Source: Dendrolimus kikuchii
Lineage: Eukaryota > Arthropoda > Insecta > Lepidoptera > Lasiocampidae
Reading direction: 5' to 3'
DNA: 64,000 nucleotides
Assembly (NCBI GenBank): GCA_019925095.2
Contig: CM034397.1
Location: 890,001 to 954,000 of the forward strand
Below the pieces are notes generated by a model that saw only the letters and a list, made by a program, of their open reading frames with translations, made no database searches and had not been told where the DNA came from. The translations under genes and the position numbers were made by a program. Shown in pieces: positions 11,501 to 19,194 of the stretch. The stretch's first letter is position 1; the number at the start of each line of letters is the position of its first letter.

Positions 11501-14112
11501 CGATCCTCTACTGTTATTTCCGTAGTAAAAGTAGATGTTTCTCTTTTTTCATAATATACATAACTTTTTGGAGATTTTATTTCGTTTTCTAACGTAACAA
11601 TAATTTGTGAAGACATTTTAGGGTTTACAGTAGTTGCAATTGGCCTGTTGTTTAAAATATCCGAGCTTTCTATTTGCCCAGGTATTGCCAGTGGTTTTTC
11701 AATTGCAGTTTCTGTTGGCAAAATTGATTTAATTACGATATCAGTTGTTTTAGAGTACTCATCATTATTTAATTTATCGGAATAATTAAAAATAGCAGGT
11801 ATATGTGTAAAACGAACTTCTGGCTCATCGGTGCCGTTATTATTTTTTATTGCATTTAAGAATATATTCTTGGTGTTCAATTTTGTTGTATGTTCATCAA
11901 TACTGTATGTAGATTTTAGGTCATCATTATAAAAGTCAAAACTTATTTCTGTTGTAGAAAAAAGCATAGCTGATTTCGCATTGCTTGTTTTGTCCTTAAT
12001 ATTTTTAGAAAAGAAATGATTTATGTGCTTTTGTTTGTCAGATTTATTATGACTAAACGTATTAAAAGACAAATTTTCATTGTTTACAGGAGTGGTTGAA
12101 ATAATATCGTTTGATGGATACGAAATGATATCACTTAGCAGATTTTCGTGATGAGAGAGAGTTTCGTGTGTAGTATGTTCATTTATCCGCAGTATACTTG
12201 ATAATTGCCGTTCTAGTCTATTTGTAGTATATAAATTTTTATAGCTTATGATGTTATTTGTTGTTGAAATATCTTTGTTATCGTTGAAGATTTCAAGATA
12301 CGAGGTAGGTGTGGAAGCTCTTGAAAAACTTTTATTTGTGGAAGACAAATCTGATATAGAATTATTATTTATTATAAAACTTTCGTTTCTAGTAATTTCA
12401 AAACTTGTAGAATTCTTTTTTGTTGTTGATATATTAGAAACAACATTTTCTTGATAGTTCAATATGTTTTTGCTCCTTTCAGTGTTATTTCTTTTACTAG
12501 CTTTGTCACTGTTTTTGTAAATATGTGTTATAGTTGGCGTACGACTATTTTCTTTCACTTTTTGATATTTTTTCATACTACCGTTAAATTTTATTTGCTC
12601 TATTAAAATATCTTTAATTGAAGAATTAATATTTTCGTTACTTTTATGTATCGATTTTATCTGATTTTTTTTATCATTTAAAAATAATCTTGAAGAGTTT
12701 AAAACAGAAAATGATTTATGTATACTTGGTTGCGTATTAACAAGAATATCAGTTTTTAACTTAGTTTCTTGTTTATTTATAATATCTTTTGTTGCCATCG
12801 TTAACAATTTGTTTCTAAAAGGATGAAAATATTGAAAAAAGTTATACAAATCCTTTTCTATATCAGTATTCCTTACTTTTGACACTGTGTTATGTAGATA
12901 GTCTTCTCCTACGTCATTAAATTTAGCATAAGTAACATTAGAATCGGGGGGTCCTATACATTCAATGTCATCTTTGTTAACATTTGTTTCATTTATATTG
13001 CCATCGATCAAGGATAAATCATTTTGTAGCTTTTTGTCATAAAGTTGTACTAAATGTTTAATTTTTAATATTGTGTCTTTATAGTTCCCAACTTTTTTAT
13101 TTATTTTTGAGTTATCTGCCTCAGAATTAATATTCTTTTCGAGGAAATCATCTTTACATACAGATAAAGTGTTATTGGCACAGCAAATATTAATGTAATT
13201 TACATGATTGCTGGAAGTTATTACGTCGACATAGATTTTTATTGTTCTGTATTTACGTAGAAGCTTAAAAGATTTCGTTAAATTTTTCTTTTCACTTTCA
13301 ATGAGAAAAGTATAAAGGGACATTAAATGACACTCGAGTACTTTCGTCGATTGGAGATTTTCTTCACTTTCTCTACTTTTAGAATCATATTTGGCATCTA
13401 TCACATCTATATCTACTGATGAATTACTGTAAATGATATCGTTAAGTTCTTTTTCATTAATTTCATTTTTATCGTCAGAAGTTTTACTTCTGTTATTTTT
13501 TGGTAACAGAGTTACTATAACTAAAATACTGTGTTGAGAGTTTAATTTATTGTGAGGTTTAGCTTTTCCAAATAAATTGTAATTCCTCATTGTATAATTG
13601 TGGTTATTTTTGGTTGCAATAATTATTTTGTAAAGAATCTTGTCCATGTTTGTTTTGTGTTGAACTTTCAAATTGTTATCTTCTTTAATACTTCGATCTG
13701 TAACATTCTCATGTTTAACACAATTAGAGCCATCAAGACTATTATCATTCTCCAAAGTAGAATCATAGGTTCTATTCAATTTATAAGTAAGTTCTTCACG
13801 TAAATTAAAGCAGGTGTTATTGTAGATTTTTCTATAAATTTCCAAATCTTTTCCATCACTGTCATTATTTAAATAATTAGTTGCTTCATTGAACTTATTT
13901 TCTTTCTGCGTTAAAGTTTCTCGCATACAGAGACACAAGCTTTTTAAAAGCTTTAAAGTAACATTGAACAGATGTTCGTTGCTGGTAGCCGTATCGACGG
14001 AATGCAATATTTTCATCAATAATGGACTACCGGTTGATTGAGCAACATCCACATGTACTGCACAAGTAAGTTTAAAAAATATCCACATCAAAATCACAGA
14101 TACTAGCTGCAT
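5569..14112 (-). CDS. Giant intronless secreted Asn/Ser/Thr-rich protein of unknown function
   Basis: I do not recognise this 2,847-residue protein. The start is the ATG at 14112, which gives a signal peptide directly (MQLVSVILMWIFFKLTCA, cleavage likely after residue 18). Nine cysteines (60, 62, 101, 131, 261, 310, 311, 319, 385) lie in the first 385 mature-region residues; I saw only one more (near 1639), so an N-terminal module appears to be followed by about 2,450 residues that look disordered. The first 400 residues alone hold 11 N-glycosylation sequons (for example N50, N98, N113, N136, N172), and NxS/T remains frequent throughout. Thr/Ser clusters (TTTT, TTST) also suggest O-glycosylation. 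The C-terminal 200 residues are basic and include RRRR 15 residues before the end. There are no transmembrane segments after the signal, no chitin-binding domain and no catalytic motif that I can see. The gene lies in the ChAT intron 2667-16143 on the same strand. An open frame this long in AT-rich DNA implies selection for coding. A mucin-like or extracellular-matrix role is only a guess. Confidence 0.85.
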   Translation of the reverse strand: MQLVSVILMWIFFKLTCAVHVDVAQSTGSPLLMKILHSVDTATSNEHLFNVTLKLLKSLCLCMRETLTQKENKFNEATNYLNNDSDGKDLEIYRKIYNNTCFNLREELTYKLNRTYDSTLENDNSLDGSNCVKHENVTDRSIKEDNNLKVQHKTNMDKILYKIIIATKNNHNYTMRNYNLFGKAKPHNKLNSQHSILVIVTLLPKNNRSKTSDDKNEINEKELNDIIYSNSSVDIDVIDAKYDSKSRESEENLQSTKVLECHLMSLYTFLIESEKKNLTKSFKLLRKYRTIKIYVDVITSSNHVNYINICCANNTLSVCKDDFLEKNINSEADNSKINKKVGNYKDTILKIKHLVQLYDKKLQNDLSLIDGNINETNVNKDDIECIGPPDSNVTYAKFNDVGEDYLHNTVSKVRNTDIEKDLYNFFQYFHPFRNKLLTMATKDIINKQETKLKTDILVNTQPSIHKSFSVLNSSRLFLNDKKNQIKSIHKSNENINSSIKDILIEQIKFNGSMKKYQKVKENSRTPTITHIYKNSDKASKRNNTERSKNILNYQENVVSNISTTKKNSTSFEITRNESFIINNNSISDLSSTNKSFSRASTPTSYLEIFNDNKDISTTNNIISYKNLYTTNRLERQLSSILRINEHTTHETLSHHENLLSDIISYPSNDIISTTPVNNENLSFNTFSHNKSDKQKHINHFFSKNIKDKTSNAKSAMLFSTTEISFDFYNDDLKSTYSIDEHTTKLNTKNIFLNAIKNNNGTDEPEVRFTHIPAIFNYSDKLNNDEYSKTTDIVIKSILPTETAIEKPLAIPGQIESSDILNNRPIATTVNPKMSSQIIVTLENEIKSPKSYVYYEKRETSTFTTEITVEDRPSTSYLHSSGYNLTTISTKVPSTTSSKTYEIRTTPLGNNLYVYFTTKIPSNIKEKYYDNLNSTSFSNNTPNTSFIKKDIEQGAITKTDHNEEIVKNLSIENMAVVKDTNKKNNHFPLSNYNSKSNKTLIDIEEHFEKTTSNYYKFNKALETPVNLNDKYLTRKTSPLNFNSTINYLKEEKTGQHFPIFKEINSFKKQNISGIYDLPINPSVKNMSQHNEGDEQISLDSITSKIMNSTIPLQESVLFPLFTTTGISIEIENKTQSSNNKGTLNKTKQKYNKIKPSSNIIFLEFSEISNSTNKPILSTTYAQSLSNKNGYILTTQVDKNTPKSLHSIINSMASTSDMFFTQSKATFIKSQNNTKPLLLKSMKSANDNLSTASFTTYDLMNQYLNASAGISKMSQNNQVIDPKIDDSETKYAEEQSNYVTRKILISNKSKASRKIKTRDFALPLNVNNQTHEEKDKSVLNLNENILKNFRRIYFPSFNSLADNTRIPSNILDKNVNAIRDSERNNKTFLQKHSNINLQNKTSLLNSDVNEYFRNLSKTTKTIELNKNNYTIQSIFNEKAHLFRENLNNVKSITPLTSAHEIQILKPTGSKMIRKLFYNTTDSRERDSYNIYLQNNDQISNKASLLKKDFNKIITEGYIDNKENIPVSNLKKNVKNDEEPKLHSRDKKPPKIFVIKDNFFQNSYNLSTRTDTSEAVESNSYKDINIENLINDHILKSSTFVTTVHNNNIIPSNNISQTTTAPSVQNVQKENEKSVSVLKVNCTNHFKQNKMSSEVFQNYSSSGILVELSHSATEIPNSITLEDNVKILMESTTRSSINTSNEGTDPTVDGNIIDYDKKTSHFITTTTENIIKSRDLSFTTMFTYIDEAKPSEHIHKHRSKNNTYNKVTKLKSSNANFIHPKETKQQISGYLPLEKFVVNAQESLIKNPKNANVITESITEASRKTTSRINLKENLLILPEQATTATMSYSEKADFVPGNVTLPLITPVQIESSKKINSVKYLQNETEIINTHIERSEKLFSRRMQKDIDLTKNIKFNNITTEVIFLIHNNTKKVNNEINLRNNASKMTTSNNSFENNFLYPKENKPLNVSSNVIIKNESTITVSPLMGNKDAFTKLSLQYNTFNNNDIFETKSNTISIQDPELIIQDDVTNNKKENSTQANIVDEDKKSKYLRNLFPVNLKTQAENHRDTTNIFFSSFNATEPDTVDEITQEKVTDHINLITTEESNGTETNLSKFFINQQLINATVMNRLIIFNDSTNSTKILSASTEPVFISSLKVEKIYTANKSSTTVGSQEINTMSLNSSKHYREKSISESLNFVEMSNLSSLTYPTNIFKTDFETTTTQYIYPENLLYAINTELVKYNDKATEFVHNKSNNNNNTIYERQTGIDDHKDSKILKHLINSKNIEMNRDSYDDGSFIEKFDENSSNSSKILKNFDVKNKIINTNRETVPQKNIGFLSTAPILVTKRKEDETSRHITNEKYLNNTHTQDYLSSMNEQVTDESIVNENNRLTTTKLNEYYKNNNYLAKKSNITKFVSVEKFINKLKNINLSIASERSLRQTIKPDLSYISVNKFGINSTNHANFLTQINLQNLTLRLFPVTNVKDKSRRWNGTFKNVVIKPKKFKVNKENIRKSNIQNQANQNFDTKNITTPSTTKTTKTIKYNTYEPTHDFDVSFNHQTILQRNMAKYNKSNHREKDFTSHINIAVTDHNNNKHSDISFKSKTSTSSNIIKFHNQIKKTNLYPLELVPVKTQKKVMKRIKLSNKNTMSSNDFFSQKRFVTQKNFIQAYPSSLQRPAFFHNTPKYVILRPKHKLDKSKEHFRAKPFLIKNENDKSFYREEYQKNYRHTDLSRQKFGFPQDVLPKTFEPKYESSADRPITVKPKFLRDRIDSIRSYVLNSEFLIETKRPPVYKDYFLKPQTEEESESNPSVFDYRRNYLDKETTFKPPHRTPRRRRTMFFLSPTVPYNRYF

Positions 14113-14132
14113 TTTTATTTTAACACCACACG

Positions 14133-14153
14133 TCACATTTTTTTGTAGTCCAT
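14133..14153 (-). promoter_or_regulatory. Short upstream ORF and TATA-like motif 5' of the giant gene
   Basis: A six-codon frame (MDYKKM, stop) ends 20 nt before the giant gene's ATG. TATATA at 14174-14179 could be a core promoter. If so, transcription would start near 14145-14150 and might exclude this uORF. Both readings are speculative. Confidence 0.25.
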
Positions 14154-14716
14154 CACAAATATACCAAGTTCGTATATATTATATTATATTTACTCAGTTA
14201 TTTTAAAGTTGAAGTTGGAATATATTTGAGAAACATTGTGAAAGTTATCACTTATAATTTCTACGGTCTCGTTAGTGTAATGTCTGGAATAGTTGCAAAC
14301 TGTTATTTTATTACTGACGGTAGAAACACAACAAGAACTGAAATTTTGTAACAATAGTGTTTACATAAAGGTTTCTGTTTAAGGTTTTGTGTTAGAATGT
14401 TACCGATAAGGCAAATAAGAGGCCTGTTAACGCACATATAGCTTTTATGTAATGACATTGAAGCTAAATTGGTTAGATAATTTCATTTACTCTAATGATA
14501 ACAGTTATTACTACAACATATGCTGCTAAAGTAAATTCAGCCCAATATCGGAGGGCTCAATTATATTTAAGATCGTCAATTATCTTGTGATGCTATATAA
14601 ATTTAGATAATATTATTTACACTTCAGCTAGAACTCTATTAAGGGTAGTTTCTATAGGTTCATTAAATGTATAAGTATAATACAATACTGAGAAAGTATT
14701 TTGATAAAACATTAAA
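14154..14716. other. 5' flank of the giant gene, no repeats seen
   Basis: AT-rich single-copy-looking DNA between the giant gene and the LTR at 14721. Any promoter would lie here. No coding exon is evident. Confidence 0.4.
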
Positions 14717-14720
14717 GTAT

Positions 14721-15269
14721 TGTTACGAGTTGCGGGACTCGAATTAAAATGCCGTTGGAATTATTATAGAGTTTATTAAAACTATAAAAACACGTATAAC
14801 ATAGGTACAAATATAACCGAACACAACAAATCCAAACGTAATGCAGAAGGTCGCAATTCAATAAAATGTGCAAAGTCCGGCACTAATAGATTACCAAATG
14901 TACACACGTCTTGCCTTGATCGTGGTTCTCGCTCGACTGCGCCCCCTCCCTCAGTCAGGCCATCATTTTATACTGCACGAAAGCAATATGCCCGCCCGGC
15001 AACGTGACCGAACTTCCTAGAATCAGCTTGTACTTTAAAATCCGTAACACCTGGCTAATGACCACAGCCGCAAGCGGCTCTAAACGATTACAATAGAACA
15101 ATAGGCCGCTCTCTAGAAACGTATGCCAATAAATAAGTAAACAAAAGAAGACGATCATAAAAGAATTACAATAGTTTCAATGTTATTAGTTAAAATGTCG
15201 ACGGGTAATAAATGTGCTTCTACAAATCTGTACGTGGAACCTGTCTTTGTCGGCGCCTAGGTTGTAACA
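14721..15269 (+). mobile_element. Solo LTR of an LTR retrotransposon
   Basis: The 549-bp unit starts TGTTACGAGTTG and ends TTGTAACA, i.e. TG...CA with imperfect inverted ends. It is flanked on both sides by GTAT (14717-14720 and 15270-15273), a 4-bp target duplication. About 165 bp of its 5' part recur in inverted orientation at 15580-15749. No internal retrotransposon genes are present. Confidence 0.65.
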
Positions 15270-15579
15270 GTATTAACATTTGATTCATATCAAATTAAAA
15301 TCATTTATTTACAGAAAACATGGAAACAAACATACCGATCCAAACCGATCTTTTTGCAGGTGTTTTATTACCTCTTTGTTTATGCCCCCACAAGACTTCA
15401 TAAATCCTTATTCCTTTTGTTTGTATTTCATACAAATTCATAGAAGGCATAAAGCTTATAAATTAAAAATTCAAAGGAATGGTGGGTATGTTGCCAGGAA
15501 GCCATGTCTAATTTACAAATGGATAGGGTCGGTCAGCCAATGAAGGAGTCAGTCGTGTTCTGACTGCGAACGAAGCGTT

Positions 15580-15749
15580 ACCTAGTGCACTTTCGAAGCG
15601 AGTATCTTACAACGACGGACTTTGCGCGATTTATGTGATTACGATAATCTGCCCTACGGTTTGGATTTGTTGTACTCGGTTGTACTTCTAATAAACTTTG
15701 TGATCAAACCAACGGCATTTTTGAATCCACATCCCACAACTTCATAACA
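15580..15749 (-). repeat. Partial LTR, inverted relative to 14721-15269
   Basis: Read on the minus strand it starts TGTTATGAAGTTGTGGG and carries AAAATGCCGTTGG, AGTTTATTA, ACAACAAATCCAAA and GCAAAGTCCG in the same order as the solo LTR. No matching 3' end was found, so this is a truncated or diverged copy. Bases 15270-15579 hold nothing else recognisable. Confidence 0.55.
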
Positions 15750-15856
15750 TATTCTTCTTCTCCTTCATGATTATTTAGGTCTAAAATATCGAAGAAGTCA
15801 TGAGATGTAAGCGTGGCAATCTTTAAAGAGAGTCACATTTGCAATAAACACTGTTG

Positions 15857-16115
15857 TACATACATAAATACATAGCTTCACGCCAGTTCCCTTGCGGGGT
15901 AGGCACGAGCAACAGAGCGCCATTCAGGCTTATTCTTACACACCTCACTCGCTTCTTTGACATTCATAGCTCTTGTCATGCGCGCTCGTCTGCTCTTAAG
16001 GCTCTTGACATCACCTTCTGCTAGTACACGATCAATTTGATCATGGAAGGTGTGTCGTGGCCTTCCACGACTTCTGCATCCATCCACTTTTGCATTGTAT
16101 ATCTGTTTAGTCATG
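15857..16115 (-). mobile_element. RTE-type LINE 3' end (family B), copy 1
   Basis: The C-terminal end of a LINE polyprotein: MTKQIYNAKVDGCRSRGRPR, then a frame ending ARELA, stop, followed by a short TATG/TATT tail at 15857. It is 5'-truncated. Its 5' junction is 29 nt inside the intron from the donor of the ChAT exon at 16144. Confidence 0.8.
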
Positions 16116-16143
16116 TTTGTCATGAAATCAATAAGTATTTTAC

Positions 16144-16335
16144 CCAATTATCCATCTCTTTTTGCCTCTCCTGGAGCATCTCCTGAAGCCGAGGCCCTAA
16201 TTCTTCCATGAAACCCCTCACCAGCCCCTTGCTGTGCTCCCACTGCTGCTGGCTGACTATCACCGAAGCGAACTCCAAGTATGAATCCATTGTTGCCTGG
16301 AGGTCTGGCATTGGCAGCTTGGGGAGCTGGACATT
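16144..16335 (-). CDS. ChAT: Choline O-acetyltransferase, internal exon (NVQLPKLPMPDLQ...MDNW)
   Basis: This 192-bp exon encodes exactly 64 residues in phase 0. It opens with NVQLPKLPMPDLQATMDSYL, the start of the choline/carnitine acyltransferase domain (LPKLPxPxLxxTxxxYL), and closes with LQEMLQERQKEMDNW, the helix that leads into the WWLDDMY block of the next exon at 2494-2666. The acceptor is ATTCATACAG|AATGTC and the donor is ATTGG|GTAAAA. Together the four exons join in frame into the N-terminal part of ChAT. The following intron is 13.5 kb, contains the giant gene, and begins within 30 nt of an RTE fragment. Confidence 0.95.
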
Positions 16336-16499
16336 CTGTATGAATCATTATAATTTTATTAAAAGGAGATAGGAGATTACTTCAGACTACTTTGGGTTTC
16401 AATAAGTATCTATTTATGTATTATATTAACTACTACTATACTATAATCTGTATATTTAATTCTTAAATTAGTTAGAGTATCGCCTGATTAAATTTTTTT

Positions 16500-16625
16500 G
16501 ATTTAGGTTGCCTGGAAGTGATCTGTTTGAGCGATAAGGCCGCCTATTGAATTGCCTAGAAAATATTGTAGATGGTCTGTTTTTGTAATTGTATATTTTA
16601 GTGTGCAATAAGCACTTAAGGAGAA
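16500..16625 (+). repeat. LINE 3' tail M (AAGGCCGCC type)
   Basis: GGTTGCCTGGAAG, GCGATAAGGCCGCCTATTG and GTGTGCAATAAG recur in order at four other places (19195, 29389, 42640, 43845). It has the form of a LINE 3' untranslated end with an AATAA-like terminus. Bases 16346-16499 hold nothing recognisable. Confidence 0.5.
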
Positions 16626-16641
16626 GAATCAATTGTTGGTC

Positions 16642-17005
16642 ACAGAGAGGAAGGTCTCAGAAAAATCTTGGGCCCAACAATAAAGGGAGATGGCAGCTGG
16701 AGGGTCCGAACCAACTCCGAAATAGACGACCTTATGACCAAGCTCAACATAATTGGGGAGATAAAATCTCACCGTCTCCGCTGGCTCGGTCATGTAGACC
16801 GGATGGAGGAGGATCGGGGAGAGAAGAAAGCATACTTGGTTGGTCATCCCAAGTATCGCTGGAAGGACAGAGTGGAAGCTGACCTGACCGCACTACAAGC
16901 CCATAATTGGCAAGACACTGCGCAGGACAGAGGAAAGTGGCGTGCTCTTGTTTCGGAGGCCAAGACTCACTTTGGGTTGCTGAGCCAACAGAGTTAGTTA
17001 GTTAA
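16642..17005 (+). mobile_element. RTE-type LINE 3' end with TTAG tail, copy 1
   Basis: It encodes the typical RTE C-terminal block HRLRWLGHVDRMEEDRG, then KYRWKDRVEAD and HFGLLSQQS, stop, followed by GTTAGTTAGTTA repeats. The related copy at 48996-49336 has a 14-bp target duplication. Only the last 100 or so codons remain. Confidence 0.75.
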
Positions 17006-17054
17006 TAATGTTTTATCTATCTCTCTGTCTCTATTTAGAATACACTCGTAAGAT

Positions 17055-17362
17055 ATCCGTGCAGGAACGGAGAAAGAATACAATTTCCTGCGGCCGGGCG
17101 GCCTGTCATAAGAGGCGACTTAACAACCCACAGCCAGGTGGTAGGGCATTTGTCCGACTGGATGGCTACCACCCCTGGTCTAAATGTCGCCATAACAACC
17201 TTGAGTTGTGTTCCGGCATTAGTGACCAGGTTCCAGTTTCCCTTAAGAGAGCAGCAGCGCATTTGTAGCAACTTTGGTGTTGCAAATGTCCATAGGCCAT
17301 GGTAACCGCTTACCATCAAGTGGGCCGTTTGCCTGTCTGTTGAACTCCTGCTAAAAAAAAAA
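17055..17362 (+). mobile_element. Retroposon A, copy 3
   Basis: Near full-length, ATCCGTGCAGG to the poly(A) run at 17352-17362. Confidence 0.8.
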
Positions 17363-17508
17363 CCTTGAGTTGTGTTCCGGTGTCAGTGACCAGGTTCCAG
17401 TCTCCATTAAGAGAGCAGCAGCGCATTTGTAGCACCTTTGGTGTTGCAAGTGTGCATAGGCGTTGGCCGTTTGCCTGTCTGCTAAAGTCATGCAATTAAA
17501 AAAAAATG
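17363..17508 (+). mobile_element. Retroposon A, tandem partial copy
   Basis: A 5'-truncated second copy starts at CCTTGAGTTGTGTTCCGG directly after the poly(A) of the previous one and ends in its own A run. The end lies about 30 nt downstream of the donor of the ChAT exon at 17539. Confidence 0.75.
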
Positions 17509-17538
17509 AAATATAAATTATGCTCAAAATGTTTATAC

Positions 17539-17618
17539 CTGAAAATCTTCGTCTTCTGTGCCGTAGATCTGCGTGCTGAGCCAACGCTTCGGGAGCGAAA
17601 GTAAAGATTCGCCCCATG
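17539..17618 (-). CDS. ChAT: Choline O-acetyltransferase, 80-bp internal exon (WGESLLSLPKRWLST...)
   Basis: Two bases (CA) complete a codon from an upstream exon, then the frame reads WGESLLSLPKRWLSTQIY and ends GTEDEDFQ, which joins in frame to NVQLPKLP of the exon at 16144-16335. The segment resembles the N-terminal stretch of insect ChAT before the LPKxPxP motif (LSxPKxWLST). The acceptor is TTGTTGTTTTAG|CATGG and the donor is TTTTCAG|GTATAA. The exon was identified by reading the frame that joins to the next exon; another frame starts MGRIFTF but does not join. The upstream exon must end in phase 1. It was not located in the 46 kb to the right, where repeats dominate. Confidence 0.85.
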
Positions 17619-17649
17619 CTAAAACAACAAAAAACTAATCATAGGTGGT

Positions 17650-18030
17650 GGGTACGTATTTGTGGCTTTCGGGGTCGAGACCCTGGGGCCGTGGGGGCCT
17701 GGAGCTCATCACCTCTATCGAGACCTCTCAACGCATCTAATTGAGGTCTCGCGTGACCAAAAGGCTGATGGATATACAAACTTTTTGTATATGTTAAATT
17801 TCAATTTAATATTGGAATGCGTGGCTGTCTTAAGTTGCTTCTGCCACCATTGAAGTAACACTCAAAAATATATCTCGTAACAACGTAAGCCTCTCGTGGA
17901 TTTATTAATCACGTCTTCTTAGCCCCCAACAAAAACTGGCCTGCGCCTAGGGCAACGAATTAGCGTTGCCATCCAACGCGGAAATGCGACCAGAATTTTG
18001 GGCACGCTCCCCGCCGACAGCGATTTGGGC
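17650..18030 (+). mobile_element. LINE-like coding fragment P ('VETLGPWG'), split
   Basis: Two blocks read in order: [20 protein letters not shown] with SRDQKADGY (17650-17790), then QRISVAIQRGNATRILGTLP (17941-18030). About 150 unrelated bases lie between them. The same protein is found at 52601-52986 (minus) and 55993-56100. I associate the block with orphan ORFs near invertebrate non-LTR retroelements, but cannot confirm the class. Confidence 0.5.
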
Positions 18031-18220
18031 TACGTTCCATTACGGACTCACAAAGACCACGTTCACGACCGCGATTCTTCCCGTTCTACTTGCTTGCCGG
18101 CGTTACAATCGTAAGCCCAAGTGGAACGGCTATTCGACCCACCTCTTGACATTCACGACCACAACGACCGTGATCGCCTTGTGGAACGGCTAATTGAGCA
18201 TTTTGGGCGTGGTGAGCTAC
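18031..18220. repeat. Short inverted-end repeat, copy 1 (MITE-like)
   Basis: It shares TACGTTCCA, CGATTCTTCCCGTTC, GGCGTTACAATC and TGAGCTAC with 61303-61545. The ends carry inverted GCTCAC/GTGAGC motifs. It abuts fragment P. Class unknown. Confidence 0.4.
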
Positions 18221-18337
18221 TAATGAAACGTCCTGTAGGAGTCAATTTTTTATTTATAGATTTATTTTATTTTGTACGTATAGCTTTATTTATAGTATAG
18301 TTTAGTTTATTTATGTTTAAGATTGTTCCTATTGTAA

Positions 18338-18602
18338 ATTTTTTTTTTTTTATGTTTAAGGCTTGGCAACTAGGCCTTTAAGCCAGGCGCCGTTGTATCG
18401 TAGGCTACAAACGGAGTTCTTGTGAAAACTCGAAAGGCCACATTTGGCTATACAGTTCACATTTCTCGCAAAAACACATAATCACTACTCAAAAACTATC
18501 AATATCCTACAACTATTGTTCACTTTAGAGTAATTTTACACATTTTTAGAAAATAAAACTGCACAGCACAACGTCTCCTTTCATTTCGCGCCAAAAACTG
18601 CA
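18338..18602 (-). mobile_element. Retroposon E, copy 1
   Basis: In sense orientation it runs from TTTTTGGCGCGAAATGAAAGG to GGCTTAAAGGCCTAGTTGCC and an A-rich tail. Flanked by TATTGTAA on both sides (18330-18337, 18603-18610), at least an 8-bp target duplication. No tRNA-type promoter boxes are visible. Confidence 0.7.
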
Positions 18603-18610
18603 TATTGTAA

Positions 18611-18916
18611 GTAAATATGGTATTATAGGAAATTAGTTTTGTAGTAGCGAATAAAGATCGCATTTTTCTAAAAGAATAGAGAACGAATATTAGTGGAATA
18701 AACAAAGCAGCGAAGCCAAAGCACAGTACGTTAATATACAAGGCCCAATCATAGGTATTATTTAAATAAACATTGTCTAATATCGGCGTAGTTTACCAAG
18801 ACCACCATTTATAGGTGGCAGGTTTTTATTTTATAACTATGATTTCGTCGCTCGTAAATAATATAAATGAAATCATTCAACATTATTATTATTACTTATT
18901 TAACAACAACAATACT
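18611..18916. other. AT-rich, nothing recognised
   Basis: No open frame with family resemblance and no repeat shared with the rest of the window. Confidence 0.4.
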
Positions 18917-19194
18917 CTTTTTTTTTTTTATTGCCCGAGATCAGCAGACAGGCAGACAGCCCACTTGATGGAATGCGGTTACCATCGCCTATGGACATTT
19001 GCAACAGCAAAGTTGCTACAAATGCGCTGCTGCTCTCTTAAGGGAAACTGGAACCTGGTCACTAATGCCGGAACACAACTCAAGGTTGTTATGGCGACAT
19101 ACTTTAGACCAGGGATGGTAGCCATCCAGTCGGGCAAATGCCCTACCACCTGGCTGTGGGTTGTTTTGTCGCCTCTTACGACATGCCGCCCGGC
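18917..19194 (-). mobile_element. Retroposon A, copy 4 (5'-truncated)
   Basis: Poly(T) at 18917-18929 marks its 3' end. The 5' 40 or so bases are missing and it abuts LINE tail M at 19195. Confidence 0.75.

Noticed and set aside
14113..14136. In-frame GTG that would lengthen the giant protein by 8 residues
   Set aside because: GTG is not a normal start in an animal nuclear gene, and the ATG at 14112 gives a signal peptide directly at the N-terminus.
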